From the NCBI GenBank assembly GCA_031269355.1, contig JAISZG010000013.1, forward strand, positions 62,001 to 126,000: 64,000 nucleotides of DNA, written 5' to 3'. This document shows positions 16,294 through 25,328 of the stretch, in pieces. The notes below the pieces were generated by a model, which searched no databases, was not told the DNA's origin, and saw nothing but the letters and a program-made list of their open reading frames with translations. Position 1 is the stretch's first letter. Every line of letters begins with the position of its first letter. The translations under genes were made by a program, and so were the position numbers. The DNA is from Oscillospiraceae bacterium (GTDB lineage: Bacteria > Bacillota > Clostridia > Christensenellales > Aristaeellaceae).

Positions 16294-17400
16294 ATGCGCT
16301 GGATTCGCGATAGCAAGCGCATACCGGGATTGATCGCATGGACGGCGGGTTTGGGTTGCGTCGGCGCATTCGCCGCGCCTGCCATCGCGTTTCCGATGAT
16401 CGCGATGGCTCTTCCGGCAATAACATTATCGTGCATGAGATCGGTCGGCTGGCTGGCGGCGTTCACGGGAACTGCGGCGCTGTCGATAGGGCTGGGCGTT
16501 GCGACCGCGCCTTGGGTGGCGTTTCTGCCTATATTAATTCTTCTGCCGCCGATCGCGCTTCGTTTTACCCGATTCCCTGGAAAATGGAGTTTGCCGCAGC
16601 GATTCGTTGCGGCTATGGCTTGCCTTTGCCTATGCGCTATTGCGGCGCTTGCCGTGATATGGCGGCAGATGGGCGCAAGCCCCGTACAGGCTGCGGTGGA
16701 CGCGCTTGAAACATGGCTCGCCGAAAGCAATCAGGGCAGCGAGTTTTTATTGTCGGCATATCGATACGGCTTGGCTCGCATGCCTGAAGGCGCGCCGTTT
16801 GCGATGCAAATAGGCCAAGCGACCTGGGTTATGCCGTCGCACGCGCGCGAACTGACAAACAGCCTGCTATTCACAGTGCAGGCGCTTTTATCTCAATATA
16901 TGCCGGGATGGATAGTAAGCGGCGCCGCAGTCGGAGCGGCGATGCTTGTGTCCGTATCTATCTCGATGGATAGGGATGCCGAGATAAAAAATGGCATGAA
17001 TAAATACTCGGCGGCAGAGAAGTCGGCAGGGGATGAAAACTCCGGCATCGGGCTGGCGAATTCGCCGCAGTTCAGCGAGTGGCGATTTACGGAAGGCTTC
17101 GCAAACTATTTGCTAGCCGCTTCCGCTACGCTTATCGCGTTGAATCTCATTACCGTCGGACGGCTTGCGGCAGCAGCGCTGGTGGGATCGGCCGTGTTCC
17201 AATCCATACTGGCATTGCAAGGCGCGGCGGTGTTGGAATCTATGCTCAAAAAACGATCGGTGCCAAATATAGTGCGAAAAGTTCTGATCGGGTTGTGCTT
17301 CGTCATATTTGGTATGGTATGTTTTTTGCTCGGAATCGCGGACGCGCTGTTCGACGTAAGGCGTTTGCGCACGGCGGATGAAAGGAGCGGCAATCCATGA
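16294..17400 (+). CDS. YybS-like DUF2232 membrane protein
   Basis: Integral membrane protein of 368 residues with about eight hydrophobic segments. Its position directly before rplI-dnaB matches Bacillus yybS (DUF2232), which is the main reason for the call. Unlike Bacillus, gdpP (the DHH-type c-di-AMP phosphodiesterase) is missing between it and rplI. The ATG follows AAAGGAGCGC; the stop overlaps the rplI start (ATGA). A hydrophilic loop at about 220-255 (DRDAEIKNGMNKYSAAEKS) separates the two membrane halves. The role of the family is not established. Confidence 0.65.
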   Translation: MRWIRDSKRIPGLIAWTAGLGCVGAFAAPAIAFPMIAMALPAITLSCMRSVGWLAAFTGTAALSIGLGVATAPWVAFLPILILLPPIALRFTRFPGKWSLPQRFVAAMACLCLCAIAALAVIWRQMGASPVQAAVDALETWLAESNQGSEFLLSAYRYGLARMPEGAPFAMQIGQATWVMPSHARELTNSLLFTVQALLSQYMPGWIVSGAAVGAAMLVSVSISMDRDAEIKNGMNKYSAAEKSAGDENSGIGLANSPQFSEWRFTEGFANYLLAASATLIALNLITVGRLAAAALVGSAVFQSILALQGAAVLESMLKKRSVPNIVRKVLIGLCFVIFGMVCFLLGIADALFDVRRLRTADERSGNP

Positions 17401-17849
17401 AGGTTATATTGTTGGAAGATATCCCCGGCAGCGGCAAGAAGGATCAAATTCTTCAGGTTTCAGACGGATACGCCCGCAACTACTTGATACCCAAAAAGCT
17501 TGCGAGGGAAGCGACGGCCGACGCGCTTAATTCTATCGAGCGCGCGAAGTCGGCGGAAAAGCATCGCGAGACAAAGCGTCGGCAGGAGGCGCAGGAACTT
17601 GCCGCAAAGCTGTCGAAGGGCGTTGTGACCGTCACCGCTCGCGCGGGGGATAAAAGCGATCACCTGTACGGATCGGTAACCGCGGAGCAAGTAGCTGACG
17701 CGCTGGCTCAGCAATTCCACATATCGATAGAAAAGCGGCGGATAACGCTGCCGGAAGCCATCCGTAAACTGGGCGAGTTTCAGATTACCGTATGGCTGTA
17801 CGCAGGCGTCGAAGCTACCATGACGCTCCGCGTGGTAACGAAAGCGTAG
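17397..17849 (+). CDS. rplI: 50S ribosomal protein bL9
   Basis: Ribosomal protein of 150 residues with the canonical N-terminal rRNA-binding domain (MKVILLEDIPGSGKKDQILQ and DGYARNYLIPKKLA), a connecting helix rich in Lys/Arg/Glu, and the C-terminal domain ending TMTLRVVTKA. Length is normal. The start overlaps the yybS-like stop by four bases, and dnaB begins five bases after its stop, the conserved order in Bacillota. Confidence 0.97.
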   Translation: MKVILLEDIPGSGKKDQILQVSDGYARNYLIPKKLAREATADALNSIERAKSAEKHRETKRRQEAQELAAKLSKGVVTVTARAGDKSDHLYGSVTAEQVADALAQQFHISIEKRRITLPEAIRKLGEFQITVWLYAGVEATMTLRVVTKA

Positions 17850-17854
17850 AAGCT

Positions 17855-19180
17855 TTGCAGCAGGGTTTTGGGCGGGTTCCGCCAAATAATATAGACGCGG
17901 AGCGATCGGTTCTCGGCGCGATGATGCTCGACCGCGAGGCGCTGGCTACCGCGATTGAGCTATTGTCGGCCAGATCGTTTTATCAGCCCGCTCACCGCGA
18001 ATTGTTCGACGCGATGTATGCGCTCAGCGCGGTAGGGCAGCCGGTAGATCTGGTTACTGTGGACGCGGAATTGACGCGCCGCGGCACGCTGGACGGCATC
18101 GGCGGCGTCGATTATCTCGTCGCGATAGCGCAGTATGTGCCTACGACCGCGAACGCGCGCGCATATATTCAAATCGTCGACGAAAAGCACGTGCTTCGCT
18201 CGCTGATCGAAGCGGCGGATGGAATCCTGAAGGACGCCTACGAGCAGAGCAGACCGCTGCCGGATATATTATCAAGCGCGGAACGCGCGATATACGACGT
18301 GGCAATGCGCACGGCGGGCAGCGAATCGCTTGTGCATATCCGTCAGGTGCTTCCCGCAACATACGAGCGGATCGAACGGCTGGCTCAATTAAAAGGAAAG
18401 ATAGACGGCGTGCCTACCGGCTTTAAGGAACTTGATTACCTGACGACCGGCTTTCATCCGGGCGAGCTGATAATCGTCGGCGCACGCCCTTCTATGGGCA
18501 AAACAAGCTTGATGATGAATATGGTCGAGCACGCCGCTATTCACGCCGGGAAGACATGCGCGGTATTCTCGCTTGAGATGCCGCGCGAGCAGCTGTCGAT
18601 GCGACTGCTTTGTTCGGAAGCGCGGGTGGATATGCAAACGGTTAGAACAGGCGCGCTGCACGACGACGATTGGATGCGCCTGTCTACCGCGCTAGGCCCT
18701 ATCGCCGCGTCAAGCTTATACCTGGACGACACGCCAGGGCTTACGCCCTCCCAGCTGCGCTCGCGGTGCCGTCGGCTTAAAATCGAACGCGGGCTTGACC
18801 TGATCGTGCTGGACTATCTGCAGCTTATGGGGTCGGATCAGCGCTCCGAAAGTCGGCAGGTGGAGGTAAGCGCGATTTCTCGCGCTCTCAAGGGTATCGC
18901 GCAAGAGCTGAAGGTGCCGCTGGTCGCTTGCGCGCAGCTTTCTCGCGCGAACGCCTCCCGGCAGGATAAGCGCCCGTACCTGAGCGATCTTCGCGATTCC
19001 GGTTCCATCGAGCAGGACGCGGACGTCGTGCTGTTCCTGCATCGCGAGGAGTATTACGATCCCGACACGGAATATAAAAATCAGGGCGAGGTAATAATCG
19101 GAAAGCAGCGCAATGGCGCGCTTGGAACCGTGCGGCTCGCCTGGCAGGGACAATACACAAGGTTCTGCAATTTGGAATAA
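17855..19180 (+). CDS. dnaB: Replicative DNA helicase DnaB
   Basis: Hexameric 5'-3' replication-fork helicase, 441 residues (DnaC in Bacillus nomenclature). The N-terminal domain starts PPNNIDAERSVLGAMMLDRE; the RecA core has Walker A GARPSMGKTS (from about 209), Walker B LIVLDYLQLMGS and the SGSIEQDADVVLFLHR arginine-finger region. I chose the TTG at 17855, five bases after the rplI stop: it gives the usual short lead before PPNNIDAE, whereas upstream in-frame starts would lie inside rplI. Confidence 0.95.
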   Translation: MQQGFGRVPPNNIDAERSVLGAMMLDREALATAIELLSARSFYQPAHRELFDAMYALSAVGQPVDLVTVDAELTRRGTLDGIGGVDYLVAIAQYVPTTANARAYIQIVDEKHVLRSLIEAADGILKDAYEQSRPLPDILSSAERAIYDVAMRTAGSESLVHIRQVLPATYERIERLAQLKGKIDGVPTGFKELDYLTTGFHPGELIIVGARPSMGKTSLMMNMVEHAAIHAGKTCAVFSLEMPREQLSMRLLCSEARVDMQTVRTGALHDDDWMRLSTALGPIAASSLYLDDTPGLTPSQLRSRCRRLKIERGLDLIVLDYLQLMGSDQRSESRQVEVSAISRALKGIAQELKVPLVACAQLSRANASRQDKRPYLSDLRDSGSIEQDADVVLFLHREEYYDPDTEYKNQGEVIIGKQRNGALGTVRLAWQGQYTRFCNLE

Positions 19181-19206
19181 ACGACGATTGACAAGGAGAC
19201 GCTCGA

Positions 19207-20049
19207 ATGATTCGATTGGGTATATGCGCCGGATGGGAGCGCGCCGGACAAGCCGCAAATATAGGTTATGATTACATCGAGATGGGACTGGCCGCGACGG
19301 CTTCAATGACGGATAAGGATTACCATACGGCGCTGGAGACGGTTCTAACCTCCCCTATCCGCGCGGAGGCGTTTAATGTTATGCTTCCCTCAACGTTATC
19401 TTTAACCGGGGCAGATATCTCGCTTGATCCGGTTATTACTTATTTGGAGCGTGCGATACCGCGCGCGGCGGCGTTTGGAGCGCAGGTTATAGTATTCGGA
19501 AGCGGAGGGGCGCGCCGTGTGCCCGAGCGTTGGGACACCGATTCCGCGTGGGCGCAGTTGATCGCGTTCCTGCGCGTTTGTCTGCCGTATCTGGAGGAGC
19601 ACGGAATAGCGCTGGCGATAGAACCGCTTCGGAAAGCGGAGACTAATATAATCCATACGGTAAGAGAAGGCGCCTCGCTCGCAGCCGCCGTCGGTTATCC
19701 GTTCGGGGGCGAATCGCGCTTTTCGTCTTATGGAGAACGGCGCGCGGATGTCAACCGCTGGATAGGCGTTCTTGGCGACACGTACCACATGGCGGCGGAG
19801 GGCGAGGGCTATCAGTCGCTGATAGACGCGAAAGATCTGCTCAAACATGTTCATACCGCTGAATCCGCGACTCGCGCATATCCGTCGATCGGAGATGGAA
19901 CGGATTACAAGGGATTGTTCGCGGCGCTTAATAGCGCGGGATATTCAGGACGCGTCAGCGTCGAGGGGCGCACGGACGATTTCGATACGGACGCCCCGCG
20001 CGCGCTAGCGGCGCTTCAAGACGCGCGAGATAAGGCTTTTACAATATAA
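19207..20049 (+). CDS. Sugar phosphate isomerase/epimerase-like TIM-barrel protein
   Basis: A 280-residue xylose-isomerase-like TIM barrel (AP-endonuclease 2 fold). Likely metal ligands are the Glu in LAIEPLRKAETN, the Asp and His in LGDTYHMAAEG, the His in KHVHTAESATRAY and the Glu in RVSVEGR, giving the layout of D-psicose/tagatose 3-epimerases and inosose-type isomerases. The ATG at 19207 follows AAGGAGACGCTCGA. It precedes a class II aldolase gene, so a sugar epimerisation step feeding an aldolase is plausible. The exact substrate cannot be read. Confidence 0.8.
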   Translation: MIRLGICAGWERAGQAANIGYDYIEMGLAATASMTDKDYHTALETVLTSPIRAEAFNVMLPSTLSLTGADISLDPVITYLERAIPRAAAFGAQVIVFGSGGARRVPERWDTDSAWAQLIAFLRVCLPYLEEHGIALAIEPLRKAETNIIHTVREGASLAAAVGYPFGGESRFSSYGERRADVNRWIGVLGDTYHMAAEGEGYQSLIDAKDLLKHVHTAESATRAYPSIGDGTDYKGLFAALNSAGYSGRVSVEGRTDDFDTDAPRALAALQDARDKAFTI

Positions 20050-20084
20050 ATTTTATATATTAAACAATATTAGGAGGAACTGTT

Positions 20085-20951
20085 ATGCCATTGGCAAGTG
20101 CGAAGGGAATGTTGGAAACCGCAGCAAAAGAGGGATGGGCGGTCGGGCAGTTCAATATTAACAACCTTGAGTGGACGAAGGCGGTACTGCTTACGGCGAA
20201 CGAGCTTAAGTCTCCCGTTATACTTGGCGTATCCGAGGGCGCGGGGAAATATATGTGCGGATATAAAACGGTTTCCGCGATGGCGTCCGCGATGGTTGAA
20301 TCGCTGAATATTAAAGTGCCCGTCGTATTGCATCTGGATCACGGCTCCTACGAAGCCGCCAAAGCCTGCATCTCCGCAGGATTCAGCTCGATTATGTTCG
20401 ACGGTTCGCATCTTCCGTTTGATGAGAATATAGAAAAAACCAAGGAACTGGTGTCCATCTGCGCTGAAAAGGGCATCTCCCTGGAAGCGGAGGTAGGCTC
20501 TATAGGCGGCGAGGAGGACGGCGTAGTCGGTATGGGAGAGGTCGCCGATCCGGAGGAATGCCGCAAAATCGCTGAGCTTGGCGTGACGATGCTAGCGGCC
20601 GGCATAGGAAATATCCACGGAAAATATCCCGCCAATTGGAAAGGGCTGGATTTCAGCACGCTTGAGCGCATACACGCCGCGACGGGTAGCATACCCCTTG
20701 TGCTGCACGGCGGTACGGGCATACCTGCCGATATGATTCGCAAGGCGATAGCGTTGGGCGTTTCAAAGATAAACGTTAATACGGAATGCCAGCTCGCGTT
20801 CCAGGCGGCGACTCGCGCGTATATAGAATCGGGAAAGGATCTTGAGGGCAAAGGATTTGACCCGCGCAAGCTGCTCGCGCCAGGCGTCGCCGCCATTCAG
20901 CAAACCGTGAAGGATAAGATGGAATTGTTTGGCTCGATAGGCAAAGCGTGA
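20085..20951 (+). CDS. fba: Class II fructose-bisphosphate aldolase
   Basis: Zinc-dependent aldolase of 288 residues that cleaves fructose 1,6-bisphosphate to glyceraldehyde 3-phosphate and dihydroxyacetone phosphate. The active-site segment HLDHG (His83-His86) contains the catalytic Asp85 and a zinc His; further ligands are in GNIHGKYP and LVLHGGTGIP, and SKINVNTECQ binds phosphate. Length and motif order are those of the Bacillus FbaA group; the related tagatose-bisphosphate aldolase (GatY/KbaY) cannot be fully excluded. Strong ribosome-binding site TAGGAGG before the ATG. Confidence 0.9.
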   Translation: MPLASAKGMLETAAKEGWAVGQFNINNLEWTKAVLLTANELKSPVILGVSEGAGKYMCGYKTVSAMASAMVESLNIKVPVVLHLDHGSYEAAKACISAGFSSIMFDGSHLPFDENIEKTKELVSICAEKGISLEAEVGSIGGEEDGVVGMGEVADPEECRKIAELGVTMLAAGIGNIHGKYPANWKGLDFSTLERIHAATGSIPLVLHGGTGIPADMIRKAIALGVSKINVNTECQLAFQAATRAYIESGKDLEGKGFDPRKLLAPGVAAIQQTVKDKMELFGSIGKA

Positions 20952-20999
20952 TATTATATAATATAAAGAAAATGGCTCACCAACGAGAGGAGGGCGCGC

Positions 21000-22058
21000 G
21001 TGGACATTTTAGCGCTGCTCAAAGATTGGACCGGAAGTTTCGGTCCGTCCGGTAACGAAGGCGAAGCGGCACGCGCTATCGCCGACGCGTTCGCCGCGTA
21101 TTGCCGGATAGAAACGGACGCCTTGCAAAACGTGATCGCAACGATGGGCGAGGGCAACCCGCGGGTTATGATTACCGCGCATACGGATGAAATCGCGATG
21201 ATAAGCACCGTCGTGGAAGACGACGGCGCGATACGGTTCGCCCGGGTAAACGGCATCGATCCGCGCACACTGCCAGGCGCGCGGGTGTGGGTGCACGCGG
21301 AAGCGGACGGCGTTCGCGAACCGCTTCTCGGAGTGGTCGGCGCGCTTCCGCCGCACCTGCTTCAAGCGGACAAGCAAGGCAAGAATTACCCGATGGACGA
21401 GATGTATATAGACGTCGGTTTATCCGCAGAAGCCGCGCGCGATAAGGTTGCGCCGGGCACGCTGATAACACTTGACGGAGAGCCTCTTCAGCTGAAGAAC
21501 AACCGTATCGCATGCAAAACCCTGGACGACAGAGCGGGCATAGTCGTAATGCTTCGCGCCGCAGAAATTCTATCCGAGCGAAAGTTTAAAGGGCAGGTTA
21601 GCTTTGTCGCGGCGTCGCAGGAGGAAATGAGCGGCGGCGGTGCGGAGACTGCGGCATATAAAGTAAACCCGGACTGCGCGCTCGCGATAGACATGACGCT
21701 CGGCAAAGGACACGCGCAAGATTCTGACGACACATTTCCGCTCGACACCGTCGTCGCGGCGATAGGCCCATATATACACCGGAAGTTGAACCAATATTTA
21801 TTGGATACCGCGCAGGAAGAGCATGTATCTATCCAGAAGGAGTACGCTTCCCGCAGCACGTCCACAAACGCCGACGATATACAAATATCGCGCGAAGGCA
21901 TTCCGGTAGCGCTGCTCAGCGTGCCGACATTATATATGCATACGCCGGTGGAAGTCGCCGCGCTTGATACCCTGGAGGAAGCGGCGCGGTTGGTCGCCGC
22001 GTTCGTCGCGGGGCTTTCGCGTAAGGAGGAGGGGTGGCTGTGCGACTGGAACGACTGA
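21000..22058 (+). CDS. M42-family aminopeptidase, paralogue 1
   Basis: Dinuclear-metal aminopeptidase of the TET/glutamyl-aminopeptidase group, 352 residues. Metal and catalytic residues are present: ITAHTDEIAMI (His, Asp), KTLDDRAG (bridging Asp), ASQEEMSGGG (catalytic Glu pair), LAIDMTLG (Asp) and MHTPVEV (His). These enzymes form hollow dodecamers that trim peptides in the cytoplasm. The GTG at 21000 has GAGAGGAGG upstream. First of three tandem M42 genes; its 3' end overlaps the second gene. Confidence 0.88.
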   Translation: MDILALLKDWTGSFGPSGNEGEAARAIADAFAAYCRIETDALQNVIATMGEGNPRVMITAHTDEIAMISTVVEDDGAIRFARVNGIDPRTLPGARVWVHAEADGVREPLLGVVGALPPHLLQADKQGKNYPMDEMYIDVGLSAEAARDKVAPGTLITLDGEPLQLKNNRIACKTLDDRAGIVVMLRAAEILSERKFKGQVSFVAASQEEMSGGGAETAAYKVNPDCALAIDMTLGKGHAQDSDDTFPLDTVVAAIGPYIHRKLNQYLLDTAQEEHVSIQKEYASRSTSTNADDIQISREGIPVALLSVPTLYMHTPVEVAALDTLEEAARLVAAFVAGLSRKEEGWLCDWND

Positions 22059-23086
22059 CGCTTCTGGAGGAGCTGCTGAACGCTCGCGGCGTATCGGGAG
22101 ACGAAGGGGAAATTCGCAAGCTCATAGGCGAGCTTTGCGCTAAACGCGGAGCGCGGACTATTACCGACGCGCTTGGCAATATTATCGCGTACAAGGAAAA
22201 GCCCGGCGCCAAACGCGTAATGCTGGACGCGCATATGGACGAGGTCGGCTTTCTCATCACAGGCGCGGACGCGAACGGCACTCTTAAATATCAGCCGGTC
22301 GGCGGAATCGATCCGCGCGTGGTGATCAGCAAGCGCGTAGAGATAGGCAAGGATCGCGTTCCGGGCGTAATCGGCGTAAAGCCGATCCACATATCCACTA
22401 AGGACGATATGGAGAACGCCCTAAAGCACAAAGATCTGCGCATAGATATCGGCGCAAAGGACGCGGCGGAAGCGGAGCGCTTTTGCCCTGCCGGAAGCTA
22501 CGCGTCGTTTGTTTCGCCTCCGACGCGCTTTGGCGAGGAACGGATAGTGTCTCGCGCGTTGGACGATCGGGTGGGATGTCTCGCGCTTTTAGCGGCGCTC
22601 GAATCAGATCTGCCAGTCGATTTGATATGCGCATTTACAGCGCAGGAGGAAGTGGGACTGCGCGGCGCACTGGTTGCGGCAAAGCGAATCCGGCCGGATA
22701 TAGGTATCGCGCTGGAGGGCACCACGTGCAACGATCTGGGCGACGTATCAAGCGAAAAACAAGTGGTCGCGCTGGGCAAGGGCGTCGCGATAAGCTTTAT
22801 GGATAACAGCAGCATCGCCCATCCAAAGCTTCGCGCGGCGCTGACGGACTGCGCTGAAGTTAACGGCATAGCTCATCAGATCAAGCGCGGCGTAGCGGGC
22901 GGTAATGACGCGGGCGCGATACAGCGGGCGTATTCCGGCTGCCCTACCGCGACGCTGTCAGTTCCATGCCGATATATACATTCCGCCAACTCTGTCGCAA
23001 ACCTGTCGGATATCGAATCGCAAAGCGAACTTGTTATAGCGTTCCTGCGGGATTTCGCCCAATACGAAGGGAGGATATTCGAATGA
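22040..23086 (+). CDS. M42-family aminopeptidase, paralogue 2
   Basis: Second M42 enzyme, 348 residues from the GTG at 22040; the alternative GTG at 22034 is only four bases from the GGAGG and is less likely. Catalytic set: LDAHMDEVGFL, SRALDDRVG, FTAQEEVGLRG, IALEGTTCND (Glu in place of Asp as fourth ligand, a normal variant) and RYIHSANS. The final ligand motif reads HSANS rather than HTPVE, hinting at a different S1 pocket from its neighbours. Overlaps both flanking M42 genes, implying coupled translation. Confidence 0.88.
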   Translation: MRLERLTLLEELLNARGVSGDEGEIRKLIGELCAKRGARTITDALGNIIAYKEKPGAKRVMLDAHMDEVGFLITGADANGTLKYQPVGGIDPRVVISKRVEIGKDRVPGVIGVKPIHISTKDDMENALKHKDLRIDIGAKDAAEAERFCPAGSYASFVSPPTRFGEERIVSRALDDRVGCLALLAALESDLPVDLICAFTAQEEVGLRGALVAAKRIRPDIGIALEGTTCNDLGDVSSEKQVVALGKGVAISFMDNSSIAHPKLRAALTDCAEVNGIAHQIKRGVAGGNDAGAIQRAYSGCPTATLSVPCRYIHSANSVANLSDIESQSELVIAFLRDFAQYEGRIFE

Positions 23087-24072
23087 TGCTGGATACCCTG
23101 CGCACCGTGCTTGCAGTGCCCGGCGTAAGCGGCTCGGAACAAATAATAGCGGAAACATTGGCGGAGCTTGTTCGCCCATATGTGGATGATATTCGAACGG
23201 ACGCGCTTGGCAATTTGATATGCGTGAAGAAAGGCGCTGCCGACGGCAAGAGGGTTATGGTCTGCGCGCATATGGATCAGATAGGCTATGTCGTTACCGA
23301 TATCGATAAAGATGGTTTTTTATATGTACATAACGTCGGCGGGTTTGGGCCGCAGGCGTTCCTGGGAAAAGTCGTAACATTCGCCAATGGAACGCAAGGT
23401 GTCGTATACGCGAAATCCGTCAAGGATGGCGCCAAGCTTGGGATGGGCGATGTATATATAGATATAGGTGCGTCGAGCAAGCAGGAGGCGGAGGAGAAGA
23501 TCTCTATAGGCGACACCGCCAACGTGGCGTTCCAGATGGTGGTTCACGGCGATCGCGTAAGCGCGCCGACGATGGACGATCGCGCGGCATGCGCGGTGGT
23601 AATCGAACTGCTGAAGGCGCTGCAGCCGCCCCATCATACCGTGATCGCCGTGTTTTCCGCGCAGGAAGAAGTGGGCACGCGCGGCGCGCAGACTGCGGCC
23701 GCCGCAGAAAATCCCGATATCGGAATAGCTGTGGACGTTACCGCCACTGGAGATACTCCCGGCGCGGAGCCGCGCATGGCGGTGAAACTCGGAGCGGGGC
23801 CGGCTGTAAAGATAATGGATCGCCACAGTATATCGACGCCGAGCGTGCGCGATGGGCTGATAGCCGCAGCAAAAGCGGCTGGCGTGCCTTATCAGCGCGA
23901 GGTGCTTACGTTCGGCGGTACGGACGCGGGAGCCATCCAGCGAACGCTGGGCGGCATTCCGGCGGGCACGCTTTCAATACCATGCCGGTATGTGCATACG
24001 CCCGTCGAAACGGTAAGCCTTCGCGATATGGAGCAATCGGCGACGCTGCTTGCGGAATATTTAAAAGCATAA
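23083..24072 (+). CDS. M42-family aminopeptidase, paralogue 3
   Basis: Third M42 enzyme, 329 residues, starting at an ATG that overlaps the previous stop and follows GGGAGGATATTCGA. Catalytic set: VCAHMDQIGYV, APTMDDRAA, FSAQEEVGTRG, IAVDVTATGD and RYVHTPVET, all intact. The upstream in-frame ATG at 22966 lies inside paralogue 2 and is not used. With the two preceding genes it could form mixed TET complexes of complementary specificity, an inference from archaeal TET enzymes. Confidence 0.88.
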   Translation: MMLDTLRTVLAVPGVSGSEQIIAETLAELVRPYVDDIRTDALGNLICVKKGAADGKRVMVCAHMDQIGYVVTDIDKDGFLYVHNVGGFGPQAFLGKVVTFANGTQGVVYAKSVKDGAKLGMGDVYIDIGASSKQEAEEKISIGDTANVAFQMVVHGDRVSAPTMDDRAACAVVIELLKALQPPHHTVIAVFSAQEEVGTRGAQTAAAAENPDIGIAVDVTATGDTPGAEPRMAVKLGAGPAVKIMDRHSISTPSVRDGLIAAAKAAGVPYQREVLTFGGTDAGAIQRTLGGIPAGTLSIPCRYVHTPVETVSLRDMEQSATLLAEYLKA

Positions 24073-24079
24073 CCACAAC

Positions 24080-24100
24080 TGTCGATTTTATCGGTCGACA
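24080..24100. promoter_or_regulatory. TGTCGA inverted repeat before the SpoIID-like lipoprotein gene
   Basis: TGTCGA (24080-24085) and TCGACA (24095-24100) form a 6-9-6 inverted repeat 96 bases before the TTG start. The half-site resembles the Spo0A core TGTCGAA; a different dimeric regulator is equally possible. Confidence 0.3.
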
Positions 24101-24195
24101 TAGAACCCGATATAGAAACCGAAATAGAATAATGAATAGAACCCCTTCTTTGCGCGAATGCTACCAAAAACTCAAAGCGCGAGGAGGGGTTTCCT

Positions 24196-25173
24196 TTGTT
24201 CGCAATTATCGGCAAACGTTCCGGATGGTGCTTGATGGCGCTTGTATTGATCCTATCGCTGGCCTCTTGCACGACGGCGCAAGCGCCGGGCGACGGCGTT
24301 GGCGAACCGTCCGGCGGCGCTCGTCCGCCGCTGCCAGAGAAGATTCAAACGGGCGAGGGCGAGGAGCCGACTGTAAAAGTTTATGTCACAGACGACGCGG
24401 CTGTAAAATCTATGCCCATCGAGGAATATCTGGCGGGAGTGCTCGCGGGAGAAATGAAGAACGATTGGCCGCTCGAAGCGCTGAAAGCGCAGGCGATACT
24501 CGCGCGCACGTTTACACTGAGGTTCATGACCGAGAAGGAATCCAAATACGAAGGCGCGGACGTTTCAACGGATATAGAGGAGGCGCAGGCGTACGACGCG
24601 GATGGCGTTAACGACCGAATACTGCAGGCGATAGAGGAAACTCGCGGGCTGGCGCTCACCTATAACGGCGAATTTCCGTATTCGTGGTTCTTCGCGCATT
24701 CCGGCGGGAAAACCGCTTTGGCGAAGGAAGGGCTGGAATACGCGGAAGACGAGCCTGGCTACACGCAAGTGGTAGAAGGCAGGGATTCCGAGGATGCCCC
24801 TGAAGAAGCCAAGGCGTGGACGGCGCAGTTCAGCCCGGAGCAAGTGATGGATGCTGCGAATGCCGAAGGAGAGCTGCAAACTATCGAGATAGGCGAACGA
24901 GGCGAATCCGGTCGCGCGACGACTATTTTGATAAACGATCAGCCATATCCCGCCGCATCGCTGCGCATCGCGCTTGGCAGCACGGAAATGCGCTCCACTC
25001 TGCTGGATGAAATTCGCCTGGAGGACGGAACGGTTATTATATCCGGCAAGGGATATGGACACGGCGTGGGCATGCCTCAATGGGGCGCGTACTCCATGGC
25101 CGAGGAAGGGTCTGAAGCGGAGGAAATTCTCAAATATTATTTTAAGGATGTCGCCATCGAGAAAATGTGGTAA
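24196..25173 (+). CDS. SpoIID/LytB-domain lipoprotein
   Basis: A 325-residue extracytoplasmic protein with the SpoIID domain. The TTG start at 24196 follows GAGGAGGGG by six bases and gives a lipoprotein signal ending in the lipobox LASC, unlike the SpoIID at 2981, which has a membrane helix. Domain landmarks: MPIEEYLAGVLAGEM, LEALKAQAILARTFTLRF, SWFFAHSGGKTAL, and GYGHGVGMPQWGAYSMAEEG near the C-terminus. The family binds or cleaves denuded peptidoglycan glycan strands. Placed directly before spoIIE, so a role in sporulation or germination is plausible, but vegetative wall hydrolysis is also possible. Confidence 0.82.
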   Translation: MFAIIGKRSGWCLMALVLILSLASCTTAQAPGDGVGEPSGGARPPLPEKIQTGEGEEPTVKVYVTDDAAVKSMPIEEYLAGVLAGEMKNDWPLEALKAQAILARTFTLRFMTEKESKYEGADVSTDIEEAQAYDADGVNDRILQAIEETRGLALTYNGEFPYSWFFAHSGGKTALAKEGLEYAEDEPGYTQVVEGRDSEDAPEEAKAWTAQFSPEQVMDAANAEGELQTIEIGERGESGRATTILINDQPYPAASLRIALGSTEMRSTLLDEIRLEDGTVIISGKGYGHGVGMPQWGAYSMAEEGSEAEEILKYYFKDVAIEKMW

Positions 25174-25206
25174 CTATAACAATAATTATATCAAAACAAA
25201 TTATAT

Positions 25207-25241
25207 AAAGCGCGGCGCATTATTACGCCGCGCTTTTTAAC
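25207..25241 (+). terminator. Rho-independent terminator after the SpoIID-like lipoprotein gene
   Basis: Stem AAAGCGCGGCG (25207-25217) with CGCCGCGCTTT (25226-25236), an eight-base loop and a following T run. It separates the M42/lipoprotein unit from spoIIE. Confidence 0.85.
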
Positions 25242-25328
25242 GTTATAGCGGATAATTGTATAAAGATTATATCCGCCGCGCGCGGCGGATTAGCAGCCCT
25301 CCGCCAGGCTATACAAAGCCTCGTATAT

